From UBA7672 sp030824255 (GTDB lineage: Bacteria; Pseudomonadota; Alphaproteobacteria; Caulobacterales; Hyphomonadaceae): a stretch of 64,000 nucleotides of DNA. Location: NCBI GenBank assembly GCA_942493305.1, contig OW818686.1:3782001-3846000 (forward strand), in the 5' to 3' direction. Below, piece after piece: positions 55,505-64,000 of the stretch. A program made the position numbers and the translations under genes. Every line of letters starts with the position of its first letter. Position 1 is the first letter of the stretch. The notes below the pieces were generated by a model. The model was given only the letters and a program-made list of their open reading frames with translations. It ran no database searches and was not told the origin of the DNA.

Positions 55505-56218
55505 GTGAGCGCAGCCGACCAGTACACCCGCAACGAAGAGGCGGCGAAGGCCATGGTCGCTCGCGCGCCGAAGGTCGTGACCGAGCTCCTTCAACACGAC
55601 AACTATGCATGGGCGGCGCACAATTGCAGGCTCGCGGCTGAGGCATATTTCGATCTTGGCCTGCTGCACTGGCGAGGCGGAGGCGATCCCCGCAACGATT
55701 TCCGCGGCGCGATCATGCACTACGACAATTTGACCGGGCTCGTGCGCAAGCATCGCCTGGCCGCGGGCGATTTCGATATGTCGCCGGTCTATGCGGCGAT
55801 GTTCCTGATGGGAGCGAAGGCGCCGCTCGTCTTCTTCAACGAGGTTTCCTACGAAACGCAGCGCTGGCCCTGCTACGAAAGCCGCATCGTGCACGCGCTG
55901 TTCGACAAGGAGCCAGGCGCGGGGATGGCGAAGCTGGTGGAGAGCCATGCGGCGCGGAATGACGAGCTGCCAGAGCGGCTTCTGGACGCCTATCTGCAGC
56001 TGCTGGGGATGCGCGACAGCAAGGCGGACCTCACCGAGCGCGTGCTACGGGCCAAAAGCGCGTGGGCCGAGCGCAAGCGCGAGGAATTGGTGGAGCGCGG
56101 ACCCAACTGGAATGGCCATGGCGTGATGAACGACCTCTATGTGGATTTCTACCTCGCCGCGATCCTCAAGAAGATCGGGGTGAAGGCGCAGACCGTGCAC
56201 ACCTGGAATTGGGATTGA
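55505..56218 (+). CDS. Hypothetical soluble protein downstream of rnd
   Basis: 237 residues from a GTG with GGAG/GGAAG upstream. Largely helical, with no signal or membrane segment; recognisable stretches are AHNCRLAAEAYFDLGLLHW and DLYVDFYLAAILKKIGVKA. Probably co-transcribed with rnd. No family recognised. Confidence 0.65.
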   Translation: MSAADQYTRNEEAAKAMVARAPKVVTELLQHDNYAWAAHNCRLAAEAYFDLGLLHWRGGGDPRNDFRGAIMHYDNLTGLVRKHRLAAGDFDMSPVYAAMFLMGAKAPLVFFNEVSYETQRWPCYESRIVHALFDKEPGAGMAKLVESHAARNDELPERLLDAYLQLLGMRDSKADLTERVLRAKSAWAERKREELVERGPNWNGHGVMNDLYVDFYLAAILKKIGVKAQTVHTWNWD

Positions 56219-56298
56219 GCGGAGCCGCCCCAAGTCCTCGTTAACCCCTCGCTAACCATAAATGGGCGTGGTGGGGTCGAAGCTGCAGGACTCACCCC

Positions 56299-57039
56299 GT
56301 GACCGACGCCATCGGCGCATCATCACAATCGTCACAGCGTGCGGAAGTCATGTCCGCTCTGCGGTCCGCCGCGTCCTCGACCGGCGTGAACTTCGACTAT
56401 CTGGTGAAGACGGCGCAGCGCGAAAGCAACTTCAACCCCAACGCCAAGGCGGGAACGTCCTCCGCCACCGGCCTCTTCCAGTTCACTGACGCGACCTGGA
56501 TGAACATGCTGGAGCGCTATGGCGCGAAGCATGGCGTTACTACAGATGGCCAGAACCGTGCAGACCTGCTGGCGCTTCGCAAGGACGCGAAACTGTCTTC
56601 CGCTATGGCTGGCGAGCTCGCAGGCGAGAACGCGAAGATCCTGCAGAAGAAGCTCGGCCGCCCTGCCACGTCTGCTGAGCTCTACGCCGCGCACTTCATG
56701 GGTCCGTCAGACGCCGCGCGTCTCGTCGATGCTGCGCGCTCCAACAGGGCGGGCTCCGCCGCCGAGCTCTTCCCCAGTGCAGCGCGCGCAAACGAGAACG
56801 TCTTCCGCAACAAGGACGGCGCGAACCTCACATCCGCACAGCTCTATGTGAAACTCACGGGCGCAGCGGTCGGCGATGCGGATAGCGGCAAAGTGCCGTC
56901 TGCCCAGTTCGGAGACTCTCCGCAGCCTCCTGTCAGCCACTCTGAAGTGATCCTGCAGGCGCATCTTGGCGCTGTCTCGATGACGTCCAGCCTGATGAAT
57001 GCGCTGTTCGGTTTGCAGGAAACCAAGCGCTCGGGTTGA
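56299..57039 (+). CDS. Lytic transglycosylase-like protein (SLT domain)
   Basis: 246 residues from a GTG at 56299. The SLT fold is seen at about residues 28-75: FDYLVKTAQRESNFNPNAKA with the catalytic Glu in QRESN, then SSATGLFQFTDATW. The rest (YAAHFMGPSDAARLVDAA) resembles flagellar or phage-type transglycosylases. There is no classical signal peptide, so export may be by the flagellar or another route. Cleaves the peptidoglycan glycan strand. Confidence 0.82.
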   Translation: MTDAIGASSQSSQRAEVMSALRSAASSTGVNFDYLVKTAQRESNFNPNAKAGTSSATGLFQFTDATWMNMLERYGAKHGVTTDGQNRADLLALRKDAKLSSAMAGELAGENAKILQKKLGRPATSAELYAAHFMGPSDAARLVDAARSNRAGSAAELFPSAARANENVFRNKDGANLTSAQLYVKLTGAAVGDADSGKVPSAQFGDSPQPPVSHSEVILQAHLGAVSMTSSLMNALFGLQETKRSG

Positions 57040-57042
57040 GCG

Positions 57043-58173
57043 TCAGGCGACGACGGCGTTGGACGGGAACACCGCGTCGCGCGTACTCGGAAATTCGATC
57101 ATCAAGCTCAGCGTTGAGCCGTTGATCACCCGCCGCATGAACCCTGACAGCTGCGTGCTGACGAGAGAGCGCACGACGCTGGAGCCCAGATTGCCGGCCC
57201 CATTGGCGGCCGCCGCATTTGCAAAGACCTGCTTCCATTCCAACCGGACGAGAGTGCCCTCCTCGAACCAGCGGATCGAGAGCGATGCGTCAGATGAGTT
57301 GAAGGAACCTGCGCGCGAAGCCTGAAGCGCGAGATCATTCAGCACGAGCGCGATTGCTATCCCCTGTCCTCCAGACACAGGGACTTCAGGACCTGAGCAT
57401 TCGATCCAGGCTGCAGATTGCGGTCGATAGGGCTCGATCTCTGCAGCAACCAGATCGCCAAGCTGCACCGTGCCATCGAGCGAGTACGTGTCGCTGGCCA
57501 GGGCATGCGCACGCCCCAGCGCCTTCAGACGCAGCGACAGCTCGCGGGCATCGATCGGCTGGAGCGTAGCCGTGGCGAAATGCTCGATGGCCGCGAATGC
57601 ATTGCCGAGACGTATGCGCAGGTCGTCCCGCGCGACTTCTGTTTTCTTCAGCGAGGCGGACAGAGCCTCGAACAGATAAGCATTGTCGAGTGCTGTCGCC
57701 GCGGCGCGCGCCAGTGTTTCGAGCGTATCCACGATCTCGCGTGTAGGCGTTATGTTGCGCGCCCAGTAAGCGCCAATTGCCGCCAGCGGTTCGCCCTGTC
57801 CGATCGGCGTCATCACCAGCGCCTTCACGAAGGTGTCTCGATATATGGCGTGAGGAATGCGATCATCGGCGAACACGTCCGGGATGATCGCCGTCCGGTC
57901 ATTCAGCATCACCCAGCCGCTGATGCATGTTTCCATCGGAAAGCGGCCGCCCTTCCACAGCGGTGCGATGGCGTCTTCCTCGACATAATAGCACTTGCCG
58001 CGATCGCGCAGCACGATGCAGATGCCGTCCGCGCCAACCATGTTGCGCGCGGTCGCCCGCAATGTCGCCACGACTTCATCGATTGAGCGTGACCCAGCCA
58101 GACGCTCGACGGCCACTACAAGCTGGCGGAGGGTTTCACCCTGCGAAAGTGTTGCTGGATCGACGAGCCGCAT
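57043..58173 (-). CDS. GAF-domain sensor with degenerate HWE/HisKA_2-type kinase core
   Basis: 376 residues. An N-terminal GAF domain (about 20-165; ARNMVGADGICIVLRDRGKC, FPMETCISGWVMLND) is followed by a kinase-like half. In place of the dimerisation helix with phosphoacceptor His there is RLGNAFAAIEHFATATLQ, which lacks the His in the expected place. The N-box is altered (LNDLALQASRAG), though LGSSVVRSLVSTQLSG suggests a G-box. It may be a pseudokinase or scaffold. Convergent with the transglycosylase gene (4 bp between stops). Confidence 0.75.
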   Translation of the reverse strand: MRLVDPATLSQGETLRQLVVAVERLAGSRSIDEVVATLRATARNMVGADGICIVLRDRGKCYYVEEDAIAPLWKGGRFPMETCISGWVMLNDRTAIIPDVFADDRIPHAIYRDTFVKALVMTPIGQGEPLAAIGAYWARNITPTREIVDTLETLARAAATALDNAYLFEALSASLKKTEVARDDLRIRLGNAFAAIEHFATATLQPIDARELSLRLKALGRAHALASDTYSLDGTVQLGDLVAAEIEPYRPQSAAWIECSGPEVPVSGGQGIAIALVLNDLALQASRAGSFNSSDASLSIRWFEEGTLVRLEWKQVFANAAAANGAGNLGSSVVRSLVSTQLSGFMRRVINGSTLSLMIEFPSTRDAVFPSNAVVA

Positions 58174-58323
58174 TGCCGGATGCTCCCAACCAGCAGTGAA
58201 CGTAGCGTAAAATCCCGCGCGAGGACTAGGAAAATTGTCCTCGCGCTGCGTTCATGCCAGCGCAGGCCCTGCTTGCCGCGAAAGCTTCGGGGTGAACCCT
58301 GATAGCGCCGGAAGGGCGGATGA

Positions 58324-59532
58324 TCAGGCGACCGATTTGCTTTCGTAAAGTGCAGCTATATCGGCGCCTGAGTAGCCAAGGGAGACGAGCACGTCGCGCG
58401 TATGCTCGCCCAGTCCCGGCCCCGGACCTTTCGGTCCATCGTCCACGCCGTGAAACCGCGCAGGCGACGCGGGCGATGCAAACGACCCCTGCCCGCCCTT
58501 GCCCGGCGTCTGCACGATGCCGCCAGCCGCCAATACCTGCGGGTCTACTGCAACGTCGGCCAGCGTCTGCGCCGGCGCCCACGCGATCTCTTCCGCCGTC
58601 AGGCGCGCGGCAATCTCGTCCTTCGTGAACTTCGAAAATGCCTCGTCGAACAAGGCCGTGATCGCCACCGCGTTGTCCCGCCGTGACTTGCCGTCCTGAA
58701 AGCGCGGATCGGTGTCGATGCCCGGCAGGTCGAACGCGCGCGCCATGCGCGGCAGGTCTGACTTGCCGGCGCGCGCAACGATGCAGATCCAGTGGTCATC
58801 CTTGGTGCGGAAGAAGTTGGTTAGCGGATTGTACGCTTCGGCGCGCGGCCGGGTCGATGCGATGCGGCCGAAGAAGAGCTGGATCGCAAGATCCGTATGC
58901 AGCGTATAAAGACCGGTGCGCAGCAGGCTGACATCCACCAGCTGCCCTTTCCCCGTTTTCAGCGCCTGTATCAGCGCCGCATTGATGGCGGCCACGGCGG
59001 CGATCGATGTGGTGTGATCGCCCGACGCAGTCCGCACCGGGAACAGCTCCGAGCCCTTGGGCGCTGTCAGCCGCGCAAGGCCCGAGCGGGACCAGAAGCT
59101 CGCCACGTCGAATCCCGGCGCGTTGGCGTCCGGCCCCTCGAGGCCGTAGCCCGTCAGGGCGCAGTAGACGAGCCTGGGGTTCCGCTTCGACAGGATCTCA
59201 TAGCTCAGCCCCGACCGTTCGATCCCGCCGGGGCGGACATTGGTGAGAAACACGTCCGCCGTATCCGCCAGCTTGCGAATGATCTCGCGCCCCTCGTCGG
59301 TCCGGGCGTCCACCACGATGGACTGCTTCCCCCGGTTGTCTCCGTCGAAGGCGGGATTGTCGGTGAGATTCTCCTTGCCCGAACCCTTGGTCGGGAAGTT
59401 GGAGCGCACCGGATCGCCGCCGGGCGGCTCGATCTTGATAACGTCCGCGCCCCAGTCCGAAAGAATTCCGCCCGCCCCGGGAGCCGCGAAATAGGTAGCG
59501 TGTTCAATGACTTTTACGCCCTTCAGCAGCAT
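58324..59532 (-). CDS. Family III CoA-transferase (CaiB/Frc-like)
   Basis: 402 residues. The N-terminus LLKGVKVIEHATYFAAPGAGGILSDWGADVIKIEPPGGDP is diagnostic. The usual catalytic Asp position lies near NAPGFDVASFWSRSGL. Moves CoA between acyl-CoA and free acids, or acts as an alpha-methylacyl-CoA racemase relative. With the beta-oxidation genes elsewhere in the window it may serve acid activation. Substrate unknown. Confidence 0.9.
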   Translation of the reverse strand: MLLKGVKVIEHATYFAAPGAGGILSDWGADVIKIEPPGGDPVRSNFPTKGSGKENLTDNPAFDGDNRGKQSIVVDARTDEGREIIRKLADTADVFLTNVRPGGIERSGLSYEILSKRNPRLVYCALTGYGLEGPDANAPGFDVASFWSRSGLARLTAPKGSELFPVRTASGDHTTSIAAVAAINAALIQALKTGKGQLVDVSLLRTGLYTLHTDLAIQLFFGRIASTRPRAEAYNPLTNFFRTKDDHWICIVARAGKSDLPRMARAFDLPGIDTDPRFQDGKSRRDNAVAITALFDEAFSKFTKDEIAARLTAEEIAWAPAQTLADVAVDPQVLAAGGIVQTPGKGGQGSFASPASPARFHGVDDGPKGPGPGLGEHTRDVLVSLGYSGADIAALYESKSVA

Positions 59533-59659
59533 CCAGACATCTCCAATTGCTTGCTGGCAGCGCGTAAATTCGCCCCAGACGTAAAGATACGTTAACCCGC
59601 TTCAGCAATTGTCATTTTTTGCATGAGTTCAAGCCGCTGGAAGGCAGAAGGCTCAGGGA

Positions 59660-60808
59660 ATGACCATCGCAACGATGCGGACCTCACTGACATCGGACGA
59701 TATCCGCCGCCTCGTACGCGGCGACAGCCCGGAAATGCGCGCCAACGCCGCGCACAAGATCTGCCGCCGGATCGACACGACCGATCTCTCCCCGGAAGAC
59801 CAGGAAAGCGCGCGCCAGATCCTGGACATGATGTGCGCCGACGCCGCCGTGCTGGTGCGCCGCGCCCTCGCCGTCACGCTGCGCAACTCGCCCAAGCTGC
59901 CGCGCGACATCGCCCTGAAGCTGGCGAAGGACATCGACGTCATCGCCGTGCCGGTCCTCAAGAATTCGCCGGTGATCACGGATGAGGATCTCGTCGAGAT
60001 CGTTCTCTCCGGCTCCTCCGAGAAACAGGTCGCCATCGCCCAGCGCCCGACGCTTGGCGAAGGCCTCACCGAAGTCATCGCGCTCTACGGCTCGAAGGAA
60101 TCCGTCGAAGCCGCCTCGCTCAACGAAGGCGCCGCCTTCTCCGACGACGCCTTTGCCGGCGTCCTGAAGCGCTTCTCCAACGACAACGACGTGAAGAGCG
60201 CGCTCATCTCGCGCACCACGCTGCCGATGCACGTGACGGAAAAGCTGGTGAACCTCGTCACCGGCGAACTCTTCGACCGCCTCGTGAACACCCACGAACT
60301 GCCGCCGCAGCTCGCCATCGAGATCGCCTCCGGCGCCCGCGAGCGCGCCACGCTCGATCTCGTGGAACAGGCCGGCCTCTCGACCGACCCCGAACGCTTC
60401 GTCCAGCAACTCGCCCTCAACGGCCGCCTCACGCCGTCGGTCATCATGCGCGCGCTGTGCCTGGGTCACATGGGCTTTGTCGAACATGCGCTGGCCGAAC
60501 TCGGCGGCGTGCCGCGCAACAAGGCGTGGCTGATGATCCACGACGCCGGCACGCTGGGACTCAAGACGATCTTCGAACGCGCCGGCCTGCCCTCGGGCAT
60601 GTTCACCGCCTTCCGCCTCGCCATCGACATCTTCCACAAGACCGAGATGGACGGCGGCGCGCGCGACAAGGAACGCTTCCGCCAGAAGATGGTGGAGCGC
60701 GTCCTAACGCAGTTCCAGGCCATCCCGCGCGCCGACCTCGAATACCTGCTCGACAAGCTCGACGCGCTCGACGAAGCCCGTTCGACCGGCGCGATCGCCG
60801 CGGCCTAA
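59660..60808 (+). CDS. DUF2336 domain protein
   Basis: 382 residues, helical repeat (HEAT-like) character: MRANAAHKICRRID, DAAVLVRRALAVTLRNSPKLP and DLVEIVLSGSSEKQVAIAQR are DUF2336 motifs. The family is almost confined to alphaproteobacteria, function unknown. It ends in a 4-bp convergent overlap with argC. Confidence 0.9.
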   Translation: MTIATMRTSLTSDDIRRLVRGDSPEMRANAAHKICRRIDTTDLSPEDQESARQILDMMCADAAVLVRRALAVTLRNSPKLPRDIALKLAKDIDVIAVPVLKNSPVITDEDLVEIVLSGSSEKQVAIAQRPTLGEGLTEVIALYGSKESVEAASLNEGAAFSDDAFAGVLKRFSNDNDVKSALISRTTLPMHVTEKLVNLVTGELFDRLVNTHELPPQLAIEIASGARERATLDLVEQAGLSTDPERFVQQLALNGRLTPSVIMRALCLGHMGFVEHALAELGGVPRNKAWLMIHDAGTLGLKTIFERAGLPSGMFTAFRLAIDIFHKTEMDGGARDKERFRQKMVERVLTQFQAIPRADLEYLLDKLDALDEARSTGAIAAA

Positions 60809-61782
60809 AGCCCGGCGCTCTCTTCCAGCCCCAGCGCGATGTTCAGGTTCTGCACCGCAGCGCCAGACGCCCCTTTGCCGAGATTGTCGAGCTGCGCCAC
60901 GAGACGCGCCTGCTGCGTCGCCTCATTGCCGAAGACGAACAGCTTCATGGTGTTCGTGTTGTTCAGCGCCTCCGGATCCAGCGCCTCGACATAGCTGCCC
61001 GCGCCCGCGCGCGCCTTCTGCAGCGCGGCGATCTCGTCCTCGCCCGCCACCTTCACGAAGCGCTCGCCCTGATAGAAGTCAGCCAGCGCCTCGCGCAGCC
61101 GCTTTGCCGTCGGCTGTCCGGGGATCGACCACAGCTGCAGCGGAACCTCCACCAGCATGCCCTGCGCATAGCGGCCCACGGCGGGCGCAAACAGCGGCGC
61201 GTGCTCAAGCCGCGCATACTTCGTCATCTCGGGCACATGCTTGTGCACCAGCGTGAGGCCATAGGTGCGGAAGGCGTCGTTGGTGGTCTCGGGCGGCAGC
61301 GCCTGGAACTCCTCGATCAATCCCTTGCCGCCGCCGGTATAGCCCGACACCGCATTCACCGTGACCGGCGTGGAAGCAGCAACAAGCCCCTCGCGAACCA
61401 GCGGCGCCATCAGGCCGATGAAACCCGTGGGATAGCAGCCGGGATTGGAAATCCGCTTGGAGCGCTCCAGCATCACGCGATGCCCGTCCGCCATCTCGGG
61501 AAAGCCGTAGACCCATTGCGGATCGACACGGAACGCCGTGGAGGCGTCGATGATCACCGTCGCGGGATTGGTGACGAGCTTCACCGCCTCCTTCGCAGCA
61601 TCATCCGGCAGGCACAGGATGACGGCGTCCGCCGCGTTCAGCATGTCCGCGCGCGCGGCCGGATCTTTCCGCATGGAAGGATCGATCGAGATCACAGCCA
61701 GGTCGCGGCGCTTCTCGAGGCGCTGACGAATCTGGAGGCCGGTCGTGCCGGCTTCGCCGTCGATGAAGACTTTGGGGGTCAT
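60805..61782 (-). CDS. argC: N-acetyl-gamma-glutamyl-phosphate reductase
   Basis: 325 residues, type 2 (short) ArgC. NADP-binding start KVFIDGEAGTTGLQIRQRL, catalytic Cys C116 in SNPGCYPTGFIG and His in LVHKHVPEM. Third step of arginine synthesis. It lies downstream of rpsI on the same strand, an order common in alphaproteobacteria, but a terminator intervenes. Confidence 0.95.
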   Translation of the reverse strand: MTPKVFIDGEAGTTGLQIRQRLEKRRDLAVISIDPSMRKDPAARADMLNAADAVILCLPDDAAKEAVKLVTNPATVIIDASTAFRVDPQWVYGFPEMADGHRVMLERSKRISNPGCYPTGFIGLMAPLVREGLVAASTPVTVNAVSGYTGGGKGLIEEFQALPPETTNDAFRTYGLTLVHKHVPEMTKYARLEHAPLFAPAVGRYAQGMLVEVPLQLWSIPGQPTAKRLREALADFYQGERFVKVAGEDEIAALQKARAGAGSYVEALDPEALNNTNTMKLFVFGNEATQQARLVAQLDNLGKGASGAAVQNLNIALGLEESAGL

Positions 61783-62013
61783 ACGATCATCCCGTCGATG
61801 TAGGCTGGGTTGCCGATGTGCGTGACGGCAAGTGGGCGGTCCTCCGGGACCCTACGTTCTCCGATCGCGAGTCCGCGTGCGCTACCCCGCCGTCGCCATT
61901 TGCTTCCCAGAGGTAACTTGTCGGCACCGCCGCCCGCAGCGCCTTGTCGGGGTGCGTTGAACTTAACCCGCCAATATCGGTTTACAAGCGATGCCATCGC
62001 GAGCCCCAAAACC

Positions 62014-62044
62014 AAAAGGGCGCTTCGGTTTCCCGAAGCGCCCT
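62014..62044 (-). terminator. Rho-independent terminator after rpsI
   Basis: On the minus strand a 12-bp perfect stem (AGGGCGCTTCGG / CCGAAGCGCCCT) with a GAAA loop is followed by TTTGGTTTT. It ends the rplM-rpsI transcript ahead of argC. Confidence 0.88.
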
Positions 62045-62067
62045 CTCGAAACAGATATCGAGGCGGA

Positions 62068-62547
62068 CTAGCGCTTCGAGAACTGGAAGGACCGGCGGGC
62101 TTTGGCCTTGCCGTATTTCTTCCGTTCGACGGCGCGCGGGTCGCGCGTCAGAAGCTTCTGCGGACGCATGGCGGTACGCAATTCCGGTTCGAACTCGACG
62201 AGCGCGCGAGCGATGCCGTGACGGACGGCGCCAGCCTGGCCGGTGAGGCCCGAGCCCTTGACCGTGCAGACCACATCCACTTCAGAGTCGCGCTTGGCGG
62301 CTTCCAGCGGCTGCTTGATCATCAGGCGCAGCACAGGGCGCGCGAAGTAGTCCACGATGTCCTTGCCATTGACGGTGATCTTGCCCGTGCCGCGCTTCAC
62401 CCACACGCGGGCGGTGGCGGTCTTCCGGCGGCCCGTGCCGTACGAGCGGCCGTGCTTGTCGATCTTGGCGGCAACCGGCGCTTTCGCTGCGGCGGCCTGA
62501 ACGTTCAGGTCTTTGATCGAGCTCAGGGATTCAACGGCTTCAGCCAT
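62068..62547 (-). CDS. rpsI: 30S ribosomal protein S9
   Basis: 159 residues. A 30-residue Ala-rich extension, usual in alphaproteobacteria, precedes the conserved core (YGTGRRKTATARVWVKRGTG) and the C-terminus KYGKAKARRSFQFSKR that reaches the P-site tRNA. It begins 2 bp after rplM, forming the conserved L13-S9 operon. Confidence 0.98.
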   Translation of the reverse strand: MAEAVESLSSIKDLNVQAAAAKAPVAAKIDKHGRSYGTGRRKTATARVWVKRGTGKITVNGKDIVDYFARPVLRLMIKQPLEAAKRDSEVDVVCTVKGSGLTGQAGAVRHGIARALVEFEPELRTAMRPQKLLTRDPRAVERKKYGKAKARRSFQFSKR

Positions 62548-62549
62548 GA

Positions 62550-63017
62550 TCAGGCGACTTTCGCGTTCTTGGAGTTCTTCGATTTGAAGTCCACGACTTC
62601 AGGGTTCTGGGCAGTGTGCGGATGCTCGGCGCCGGCATAGACGCGCAGTTTCGAGAACTGCTTGCGTGCCAGGGGGCTTTCGCCCGGCATCATGCGCTTC
62701 ACGGCCAGCTCGACCACGCGCTCCGGGAATTTCGAAGCAAGGATCTTCGCCGGGGTCGTCGTCTTGATGCCGCCCGGGTGACCGGTGTGGCGGTGATACA
62801 CTTTGCGGGTCAGCTTGCGGCCGGTCATGGCGACCTTGTCCGCATTGATAACCACGATGTGGTCACCCAGATCGACGTGCGGGGTGTAGTCCGCGCGGTG
62901 TTTACCGCGCAGCCGCAGGGCGATGTAAGATGCAAGGCGGCCCACAACGACGCCTTCAGCGTCGATAACCACCCACTTATTCACGGCGTCAGCCGGTTTT
63001 ACAGAAACAGTTGTCAT
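62550..63017 (-). CDS. rplM: 50S ribosomal protein L13
   Basis: 155 residues. WVVIDAEGVVVGRLASYIAL and KVYHRHTGHPGGIKTTT are conserved L13 motifs, and GMMPG-type VKRMMPGESPLARK is present. First gene of the rplM-rpsI operon. The ATG follows GGAG at about 63026. Confidence 0.98.
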   Translation of the reverse strand: MTTVSVKPADAVNKWVVIDAEGVVVGRLASYIALRLRGKHRADYTPHVDLGDHIVVINADKVAMTGRKLTRKVYHRHTGHPGGIKTTTPAKILASKFPERVVELAVKRMMPGESPLARKQFSKLRVYAGAEHPHTAQNPEVVDFKSKNSKNAKVA

Positions 63018-63163
63018 GCTCCGGCGCGGAGCCTTTCTCGGTCAGAGTTAGGTCTGAAATTCGAACGCTGGCAGCTACAGTCCGGGTTGTTGTTTGTCAA
63101 CACGCGCGAGCGCAGCGGCAGCAAGTATAGAAAATGCGGGAAAAGCCAAGCAATTCCGAAGGT

Positions 63164-63415
63164 TTAGTCAGCGCCCCCGCCCCCATCCCCACCGTCAGAA
63201 CCACCGTCAGAATCGGTATCCTTGTTGGAATCATGCTTCTTCAGGCCCGGAAACGGCCCGCTGGCGTCCGTCGGGACCGGTGTGATCGACCCGTCATTCT
63301 GATCCCTGGACTTCTTGTCGCGCTTGGGCGCGCCAAACGCCCCGCTCAGCAGGAAGAAGGGAACGACAGACAATCCGATGATCCCGATGATCATCGCGGT
63401 GATGAGAATATCCAT
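63164..63415 (-). CDS. Small membrane-anchored protein with acidic tail
   Basis: 83 residues from the ATG at 63415. One hydrophobic helix (ILITAMIIGIIGLSVVPFFLL) leads to a basic patch and an Asp/Gly-rich disordered tail. No family recognised. Confidence 0.6.
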   Translation of the reverse strand: MDILITAMIIGIIGLSVVPFFLLSGAFGAPKRDKKSRDQNDGSITPVPTDASGPFPGLKKHDSNKDTDSDGGSDGGDGGGGAD

Positions 63416-63528
63416 GCCCCGAGCCTTAACACGCCCGTGACCGTCCGCCACCGCCACGGCAATCGACGGCGGCAATCCGGGCTACTAACCTTTCCGCCGG
63501 AACAGACCCCGGTTGAAAGAAAATCCGC

Positions 63529-64000
63529 ATGAATCGCCGCTCCTTCATGATGGCTGGCGCCGCCTCCGCCCTGGCGCCGGCCATGTTGCCCGCCATGTCG
63601 CCCGCATGGGCGCAGGGATCGGCAATCGACTACCGGGCGCTGGCGGCAATCCGGGATCTCGGCCTCGACAAGGACAAGTCGGAGGTCATGAAGACCGCCA
63701 GCTACATGCTGGACGTGCTGGGTCCCCGCCTCTCGGGCTCCCCCGGCATCCGGAAGTCCGGCGAGTGGGTCGTCGAGAAGATGAAGGGCTGGGGCCTGTC
63801 TGGCGCGACGCTGGAGCCCTGGCCGGTCGACCCAACGGGCACGAACAACGGTTTTCAGCGCGGCTGGTCGAACGAGAAATTCTATCTCCACGCCACGGCG
63901 CCGGCGGCTTTCCCGATATCGGGCATGTCCACGGCGTGGACGCCCGGCACCAACGGCCTGATCAGCGGCGAGTGCGTCCTCGCGGTCGAAACAGAGGAAG
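63529..64000 (+). CDS. Secreted M28-like metallopeptidase, N-terminal part
   Basis: 157 residues before the window ends. The N-terminus (NRRSFMMAGAASALAPAM...PAWA-Q) looks like a Tat or Sec signal. The mature part (EVMKTASYMLDVLGPRLSGSPGIRKSGEWVVEKMK) matches the start of M28 aminopeptidase-type proteins, before a PA domain insertion. The catalytic metal ligands lie beyond the edge, so the assignment is provisional. Confidence 0.75.
   Translation, partial: MNRRSFMMAGAASALAPAMLPAMSPAWAQGSAIDYRALAAIRDLGLDKDKSEVMKTASYMLDVLGPRLSGSPGIRKSGEWVVEKMKGWGLSGATLEPWPVDPTGTNNGFQRGWSNEKFYLHATAPAAFPISGMSTAWTPGTNGLISGECVLAVETEE

Noticed and set aside
60457..61803. Long plus-strand open frame opposite argC
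   Set aside because: It overlaps the end of the DUF2336 gene and all of argC on the other strand. The translation is Arg/His-rich with no family signal.
61779..62015. 78-codon minus-strand frame ending at the argC start
   Set aside because: It spans the rpsI terminator, has no ribosome site and no recognisable motif.

Overview
The window is 64 kb of GC-rich DNA from an alphaproteobacterium. The Caulobacterales/Hyphomonadaceae type is my inference, from a DUF2336 protein, a degenerate HWE-type kinase, a RlxS-like relaxase, MipA/OmpV, and fatty-acid oxidation genes scattered among housekeeping genes. No rRNA, tRNA or CRISPR array was recognised. Both window edges cut genes: a YihY/BrkB membrane protein at the left and a secreted M28-like peptidase at the right.

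Region 1 (1-9.2 kb) is ordinary chromosome: a thiolase, two acyl-CoA dehydrogenases, a lipoprotein alpha/beta hydrolase, a DUF2306-like membrane protein, DUF1289, a retropepsin-like protease and dusA. Region 2 (about 9.18-16.3 kb) is a mobile island against the 5' end of dusA: tyrosine integrase, AlpA-like HTH protein, RlxS-type relaxase, a 50-residue protein, decayed ArdC and VirB10/TrbI fragments lying head to head, and a DUF4238 gene coupled to a small upstream ORF. It looks like a mobilizable element that has lost its conjugation machinery. Region 3 (16.35-23.3 kb) is a tightly overlapping DUF4129/DUF4350/MoxR/DUF58/SpoIIM/RDD operon with a convergent membrane-protein gene.

Region 4 (23.8-37.6 kb) is accessory and scarred. 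It has a 5'-truncated Rhs gene with a translationally coupled small membrane protein (candidate immunity), a chimeric IS630/IS3 remnant, a large M10 metalloprotease with RTX repeats, and two RTX-tail remnants sharing 53 bp. A 6.18 kb segment is bounded by about 85% identical direct repeats. Those repeats carry the same paired TGTGCCT motif found upstream of the dusA-linked integrase, but no integrase accompanies them. Inside the segment are a BrnT/HTH toxin-antitoxin pair, an exonuclease pseudogene and an HscC-type Hsp70 gene that overlaps a membrane-spanning J-like protein with a TonB-like C-terminus.

Region 5 (37.7-64 kb) is chromosomal: MipA; a DUF2141-hydrolase fusion with a membrane protein and winged-helix regulator; a response regulator; an EF-P beta-lysylation cluster (epmB, epmA, efp); cysK, radA, cvpA and purF; an SDR; aspS, rnd, a lytic transglycosylase, a degenerate sensor kinase, a CoA transferase, DUF2336, argC and rpsI/rplM. 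Clear hairpin terminators follow the thiolase gene, efp/cysK (bidirectional) and rpsI.
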